Source: Thinopyrum elongatum (lineage: Eukaryota; Streptophyta; Magnoliopsida; Poales; Poaceae). Taken from it: a stretch of DNA of 64,000 bases. Both the position numbers and the translations under genes were made by a program. Below are positions 58,401 to 64,000 of this stretch, in pieces. Location of the stretch: positions 211,674,070-211,738,069 of the forward strand of contig CM022299.1 in assembly GCA_011799875.1 (NCBI GenBank), written 5' to 3'. The notes below the pieces were generated by a model, which did not search any database, was not told the origin of the DNA, and saw only the letters and a program-made list of their open reading frames with translations. Positions within the stretch are counted from its first letter, which is position 1. Every line of letters begins with the position of its first letter.

Positions 58401-61400
58401 CGCTAATGGTACATTTACTATCAGCTCCACCCTTGACAAAAAATAGGAAAGCACACTCGTTGCCTTCCTGCAGGCGAATGTCGATGTGTTTGCTTGGCAA
58501 CCATCTGACATCCCCGGTGTTCCCAGGGAGGTAATCGAGCACCACCTTGCTGTCTGCCTTCATGACTGGCCCGTCAAGCAGAAGGTCCGGAAGCAAGCCT
58601 TGGAACAACAGCAGTTCATTGCCGACGAGATCAAGAAACTTGAAGCTGCTAGTTTGGTCAGAGGAGTATTGCATCCAACATGGTTGGCAAATCCAGTGGT
58701 AGTGCGCAAGGCGAATGGGAAGTGGAGGCTTTGCATAGATTTCACATATCTAAATAAAGCATGCCCGAAGGACCCATTCCCCTTGCCGCCCATCGATCAG
58801 ATTGTGGATTCCACCTCCAGATGTGACCTGCTTTCCTTCTTGGATGCCTACTCTGGGTACCACCAGATTTTCATGTCCAAGGAAGATGAAGAGAAGACCG
58901 CGTTCATAACCCCATGCAGCACGTACTACTTTATACGGATGCCCTTTGGGTTAAAGAGCGCTGGATCCACTTTTGCAAGAGCAGTGCAAAATGGTTTTGA
59001 GTCCCAGCTACATAGGAATGTTGAAGCTTACATCGATGACATAGTGGTCAAAACCAAGCACACATCAACTCTCATTCAGTACTTGGAAGAGACCTTTGCA
59101 AATCTTCGCAAGATCAACTTGAAGCTGAACTCGGAGAAGTGTGTGTTTGGCATTCCTTCCAGCAAGCTACTTGGCTTCATCGTGTCCCACCAGGGGATAG
59201 AGGCCAACCCTGAAAAGATCAAGGCGATCGAGCAGATTCAAGCACCTAAGACAGTTAAAGATGTGAGGCATTTGACTGTATGTGTTGTTGCGCTGAGCAG
59301 GTTCATTTCCAAATCTGCCGAACGCGCCTTGCCGTTCTTCAAAATCTTGAAGGCAGGGCCCATGGAGTGGACCCCGGAGGCAGATGTTGCGCTGCAAGAT
59401 TTGAAGACCTACCTTTCCTCTGTTCCCACCCTAGTCGCTCCTAAACCACAAGAGCCGTTGCTGCTGTACCTAGCGGCAACCAATCAAGTGGTTAGTGCAG
59501 CACTGGTGGCCCAGCGGGAAGTAGATGAAGGAGCAGCCACGACTACCGTCCCCTCCGGAGAGGAAAGTGAACTCGTCCCAGCAAGATCAGGTGCAGATCA
59601 GAACAAAGAGGAGCGGGGCAACGGGGACAATGCCAGGATCACGGCAAGGGGGAAGGTGGTGCAGCGGCCAGTGTACTTTGTCAGCTCCCTACTGCAAGGG
59701 GCTAGATCAAGGTACTCTGGCGTGCAAAAGTTGATCTTTGGCCTCATCATGGCCTCAAGGAAACCGCGCCACTACTTCCAAGCCCACGAGATCACGGTTG
59801 TTACCCGCTTCCCCTTGCAACGCATACTGAGGAACCCTGAGGCCACTGGCAGAATAGTGGAATGGGCTTTGGGGTTATCAAGCTTTGGTTTGTAGTTTGA
59901 GAGCACATCAACTATTCAGAGTAGGGCATTGGCAGAGTTTATTGCAGAATGGACACCAACTCCAGATGAAGAAACGCCGGAGACAGTTATCCCCGGCAAG
60001 GAAGCGCCCCTAGAATGGGTCATGTACTTTGATGGTGCTTTCTCCCTACAAGGTGCAGGGGCTGGTGCTTCTCGTCACACCCACCGGGGAGCACCTCAAG
60101 TACATGGTTCAAATGCATTTCCCCCGGGAAAAGGATACCAACAACACTGTAGAATATGAAGGACCCCTTGTCGGGCTCAGGATCACAACAGAACTGGAAA
60201 TCAAGAAGATGATCATACGAGGAGACTCACAACTTATGGTGAGGCAAGGGAACAAGGATTATCAAAGTCCATTGATGGAGGCATACATGGAGGAAGTGAG
60301 AAAGCTGGAGGAGCGCTTTGACGGATTGCAAACAGAGCACATACCCAGTGCGGAAAACAGCATTGCTGATCATCTGTCAAAGTGCGCTGCGTAAAAGCTT
60401 CCTGTGGAACCAGGGACTTTTGTTCTCCACCTGACTCAGCCCTCCGTTTCCCCATCAACAATGTCCTGAAAGAGGAGGAAACTGGACTCCGGCAAGCCTC
60501 TCCCCGCAGAGCTTCCAGAAGCCCCCAGCAGAGAGGTTGGCGGGAACAACTCCACTTCGCTTGGCGAGCACCACCCTCCCGCCGAACTACCAATCCTCGG
60601 GGTTGAGGCATGTGCTCCCACGAACAAGGAGGTGTCGCTGATCCTTGTTGTCGAGCCTCAGGCTCCAACTTGGGCGCGACACATAGTCCATTACCTCCAA
60701 ATAGGAGAACTTCCTAAAGAGCAAGAAGAAGCTGAAAGAGTAGCCCGAAGGGCCAGTATGTACTAGTTCGTCGATGACGTACTATACAGAAGGAGGCCCA
60801 ACGGTGTGAAATTAAAGTGCATTTGCCGGGAAGAAGGGAAGGAACTGCTGGCAGAGATACACAAAGGCATGTGCGGCTCCCATATTGGATCAAGGGCCCT
60901 GGTTGGAAAAGCTTTCCGGCAAGGTTTCTACTGGCCCACAGCCCTCCAAGATGCAATTGTGCTAGTCACCAGATGTGAAGCCTGCCAATTCCACTCCAAG
61001 AATATCCATCTGCCTGCTCAAGCTCTCGAGACGATCCCTTTGTCATGGCCCTTTTCGGTCTGGAGGCTCGACATCTTGGGCCCCTTCCCCCGTGCTACCG
61101 GGGGTTTTGTGTTCTTGTACGTCGCCATCGACAAGTTCAGAAAGTGGCCAAAAGTGGAGCCCGTGAGGAAGGTGACCGCACAGTCAGCTATCAAGTTCTT
61201 GAAAGGATTGGTGTGCCGTTTCGGAGTACTCACCAGAGTCATCACTGACAATGGCACCCAATTCACAAGCCGCGCTTTCATGCAATACGTTCATGCCCTC
61301 GGAAGCAAGGTCTCATTTGCCTCTGTTGCTCATCCCAGAAGCAACGGACAAGCTGAGAGGGCGAACGATGAAGTGATGCGTGGACTCAAGACAAGAACAT

Positions 61401-61906
61401 TTGATAGGCTGCAGAAATGTGGCAGGCGATGGATCGACGAGCTGCCAGTGGTTCTTTGGTCCCTCCGAACGACACCAAATCGAGCTACCGGCCGGACTCC
61501 CTTCTCCCTAGTCTATGGGGTAGAAGCAGTGATCCCCACGGAACTCATATATGGGTCACCTCGAGTGCTTCCCTACGATGAAGTAGTGTAAGAACAGCAC
61601 CGGCGTGACGACGCTATGCTACTTGAGGAGAACCGTCTCTGGGCTGCTACGCGTGCTGCACGCTACCAGCAAGCCCTGCGTCACTATCACAGCCGCAGGG
61701 CTCACGCCCGGAGCCTTGAGGAAGGCGACATTGTCCTTAGGCGCGTTCAGTCCGCCAAGGGTACAAACAAGTTGACGCCGAAGTGGGAAGGCCCTTACCA
61801 GGTAGTACTAGTCACCAGACCTGGTGCAGTCCATCTGGAGACTGGAGATGGCATTCAGTTGGAAAACTCATGGAACATTGAGCATCTCCGTAAGTTATAC
61901 CTATAA
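55492..61906 (+). pseudogene. gag-pol: gag-pol polyprotein of element D, nine stops and one frameshift
   Basis: ATG 55492 (MAPKK then TAG) starts gag, which includes TFKPEIPEKYYG and NYFPLALKPNVRSWLMHLPK, a Lys-rich region and a modified zinc knuckle (CKIHRTKGHDLQEC) near 57306. Protease: DGGAGLNLIS at 57823. RT: WRLCIDFTYLNKACPKDPFP, FLDAYSGYHQI and an intact YIDD at about 59029. RNase H: 59700-60390 (YFDGAF, VEYEGPLVGL). Integrase: 60806-61591 with an H2C2 zinc site and D, D, E at residues 89, 148 and 184 of this piece (DD35E). The C-terminal part runs to 61906. One frame holds to about 60060, then shifts by one. In-frame stops: 55507, 56272, 56773, 57055, 57439, 57496, 57889, 58444 and 59893. 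Catalytic residues of RT and integrase are otherwise intact. Confidence 0.92.
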
Positions 61907-63045
61907 GGCACGGCTGTCGAGCCCTGCCCGGCGGCCACCCTTTTGTACAAGCCTTGCTGATGTTGCATGTAACCCTTTGTATAAAGCTAGGAGCAGACCC
62001 TGAGTAACAGATAAATAAATGAAGCACTGGGGGCCCCAAAAACTTGTATGCATGCATAAGCATAACATGATCATGTAGATCAGGGCATATGTAGCATTGT
62101 TTTCCTCTGCACTAAGCTATAGAGTTCTTGCCGTGGACCCGGTCCCGAAGAGAAGAAATGAAGACAAGCCTACATATTAGTCCCCAACAAGCCAAACAGA
62201 TAAGTTCATTCTTATCGATACATGTTCTTTAAGGTGAAAACTTGTGCATATGAAAACCTCGTCACCTTTAAAGCATAGGTGATCCTATCCTGTGTCCCGA
62301 ATGTTGCTTCGGTCAAGGTGGTTGTAATGGCCTTTGACGGAGGAGGTTCGACGAGGAGCTAGTTCCGTTCCATAATTGTGTGCCCAGCAGGCCAAGCCCC
62401 GTGGCAACAAACGAAAGGCACCGGCAAGATAGCTTGCCGGAGAAAACTTGTTTACTTAAATGTATAGAGGCATCTCACCTCTACATGGACATGGTACATG
62501 CACAAGTACCCGGCAAGGCTTGTCTTTTTTCAATAATATGCGATAAGCAATTACAAATCTTACAGGACACAAACATGGATAAAGAAGATTACATATTTTA
62601 GACTAAAGTTTGGCAAGTGCCTACATATTTTAGACTGAAAAAAGATAAGTGCCCCGTAATCCCTTTCTTGTCCCTCTCCTCCTAGGAACTACCGCGCGAG
62701 GCGAAGAGGGCAAAAGGAGTGCCTAGGCAGAAGCCCAGCCTGACCCCGTCAGGCCCCGTGACAAGGAGCCTGACAAGATCAAGAGGGCGTGGGCGAAGGT
62801 GATGGTGAAGAGAGTGGCGGAGACAACCCCCTGGCCACCGCCACCAGGGCCAGCAGGATGTGGCAGGGCGAACGAAGCTGGAGCCCATGAGGAAGCCTGT
62901 TGGGGCCCAGTTGGAAGGCTGCTGGAGGAGCCGGAGACACCATCCACACCTCCACATCCAACTCCCCGGCAAATCGTCTTGCAGGAGAGGAGATGCAGGT
63001 GCAGATGGTGGTACCGCCGCCTGACGGTGATGGTGCGGCTGGTGT
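61907..63045 (+). other. Spacer of element D between integrase and the antisense ORF
   Basis: No gene was recognised. ORFs near 62682-63161 on the minus strand and 62799-63307 on the plus strand overlap the antisense B3-like piece in other frames and are not called. Confidence 0.5.
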
Positions 63046-63393
63046 TCAGCCGGAGTCGGAGCCGTCGTCATCCCCGTCGGCGCTGTCATCATCACTGTCA
63101 CTATCCTCCTCGTCGCTATCGCTCGAGGAGGAGCTTTCGTCGTCGGTCGAGCTCTCCGCACAACACCCTAAGCGAGCACCCGAGCGTCCAAAGACTTTGA
63201 CGGAGAGCAGGGTGGCATCCATTAACTTGAAATGGAGGACGTGCCCGGCCGCCAAGCTGTGGGCACGAGCAAAGGTCTTCCAACCACACCAGAGAAGCAT
63301 GATATGAGGAGCGGGGAACTCCACATTGTCGATGCAACAAACCCTGGGTGTTTTGCCCAGACCGTGCACAGGCCTAAAAGAGCAAGGTTGCAA
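63046..63393 (-). pseudogene. Antisense B3-like ORF fragment of element D
   Basis: The minus strand reads LLWCGWKTFARAHSLAAGHV, then LHFKLMD, LLSVKVFGRSGARLGCC and a long Ser/Asp/Glu tail ending at 63046. The GWKTFARAHSL ... LHFK ... VKVF order parallels C (GWQTFARARGL ... LHFRYNG ... VRVF). The first half of the domain is not seen in frame; the Met at 63393 may not be the true start. No TATA box like that of B, C and E was found upstream. Same location relative to pol and 3' LTR as in C. Confidence 0.55.
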
Positions 63394-63656
63394 TATCCAA
63401 GACTAGATCGAGTTGAAGAGATAGCTCTTTCAGGAATCAAAGGGCAGATCAAGAAGACCAAGACAAGCTAAATGAGCAAGACACCACTAAGGGAAAGCCT
63501 CCCTTACCGGGCAGGCGAGCCTGGCGAGGTCGAGGTGGCCCCGAAGGCAAGCCTCAAGACTGCCCCGGCAGGCCTACCGGGCATAACGAAGGCAAACTAC
63601 CCCGCCAAGGCTCCACCGCTCCACCTCACAGCGACGCAAGTCATCAATCGGTGCGG

Positions 63657-64000
63657 TGTCAAGCCCCCAAGTGACTAAGTGGTTGTTATTTAGCACGTGG
63701 CAGCCACTTCCTATGGAAATCACCTCCAAATGACACCCGTCCAGAGACGTGTCAAGCATACAGATGAGAAGGTGGCCGAGTAGCCCGTCAAGGCTTGCCG
63801 GGCATGCCACGATGTGACACTAAGCGGCGCATTTAATGCGCTCTGCTCTGCCTACAGAGTTAGGTATGATAGCACTGTTTGCTATCTAATCAGTAGACAA
63901 TGACTGATTTGCCACTGTGGTGACCCCTTGATCTATAAAAGGAGGGCCATGGCAACGATAGAAAGGATTCAGACCCCTATACTTTCATACGCGCGTAGCT
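63657..64000 (+). repeat. 3' LTR of element D (incomplete)
   Basis: The start is placed at TGTCAAGCCCCCAAG (63657) because it pairs with the CATGACA end of the 5' LTR. No clear polypurine tract precedes it, so the start is less certain than for B or C. It runs off the right edge. Confidence 0.65.
63934..63940 (+). promoter_or_regulatory. LTR TATA box of element D
   Basis: TATAAAA in GATCTATAAAAGGAGGGCC, about 50 bases before the segment shared with the retained 5' LTR part. It would drive the element's genomic RNA. Confidence 0.7.

Larger units (their letters stand above)
55135..64000 (+). mobile_element. Element D: Gypsy LTR retrotransposon with gag-pol, 5' LTR disrupted by E
   Basis: The remaining 5' LTR part, 55135-55390, is followed by the primer site, gag-pol 55492-61906, a spacer, an antisense B3-like piece 63046-63393 and a 3' LTR from 63657 off the right edge. 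Sequence right of E (TACGCGAGTAGCT) matches the last bases of the window inside the 3' LTR (TACGCGCGTAGCT), which shows that E sits in D's 5' LTR. The left part of that LTR is not found beyond E and was lost. Same Gypsy lineage as C by gene order and antisense ORF, but a different family. Confidence 0.9.

Noticed and set aside
58486..61906. Possible integrated pararetrovirus (caulimovirus-type) polymerase
   Set aside because: Integrase with DD35E, LTRs and a primer site are present and no movement protein is seen, so it is a Gypsy retrotransposon.
62682..63307. Overlapping ORFs on both strands rich in Arg, His and Ser
   Set aside because: Other-frame readings of the Ser/Asp tail of D's antisense ORF and of spacer DNA.

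Overview
This window looks like repeat-rich intergenic DNA from a large-genome grass, most likely a Triticeae species (wheat, Aegilops or barley relative). I infer that from the kinds of element present, without any database search: a Thalos-like Stowaway MITE, Athila-type Gypsy LTRs beginning TGATACGTCTCC, Caspar-like CACTA transposons with GGCCC-rich ends, and a Tat-type Gypsy family with TGTCGG..CCGACA LTRs. I see no intact host gene. Almost everything is transposable-element sequence, much of it nested and broken. Elements are lettered A-K for cross-reference.

Layout. 1-5948: element G, a minus-strand non-autonomous Athila-type Gypsy element (5' LTR, gag, protease; its 3' end lies off the left edge), inserted into 5949-8671: H, a minus-strand CACTA fragment. 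8672-~12600: I, the left end of a second CACTA that broke into H's ORF, with long subterminal repeat arrays. ~13800-17480: J, a minus-strand spliced-looking transcription unit with repeated exons and a captured PLATZ zinc-binding gene fragment. 17546-17856: a small retroposed insertion with a 12-bp target duplication. 18289-18449: a Stowaway MITE. 18547-21180: A, the 5' half of a Tat-type Gypsy element, interrupted at 21181 by F (21181-~25480), another Athila-type non-autonomous element. ~25500-47580: K, a plus-strand CACTA with a degenerate TNP2-type transposase, split at 30527 by B (30528-46244). B is a complete plus-strand non-autonomous Gypsy element with a 5-bp target duplication (GTAGC), and is itself split by C (36039-44493), a complete minus-strand Gypsy element with gag-pol and its own target duplication (ATCAT). 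48572-55134: E, a minus-strand copy of the A/B family, inserted in the 5' LTR of D (55135-64000), a plus-strand Gypsy element with gag-pol whose 3' LTR runs off the right edge.

How the pieces work together. A, B and E share LTRs, primer-binding site and polypurine tract with C, but carry gag, protease and only a shared remnant of reverse transcriptase. C carries reverse transcriptase, RNase H and integrase, so C-like elements are plausible trans suppliers for A/B/E. The most notable feature is an extra gene on the strand opposite to gag-pol, between pol and the 3' LTR. In C its product has an AT-hook followed by a region that reads like a plant B3 DNA-binding domain. Homologues lie in B (cut in two by C) and E, and a more divergent one in D. 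In B, C and E this antisense ORF has a TATA box about 95-100 bp upstream of its ATG.

Long coding regions here carry in-frame stops, nearly all TAG or TGA, the pattern expected from deamination of methylated cytosines. Exact outer ends of H, I, J, F and K are uncertain.
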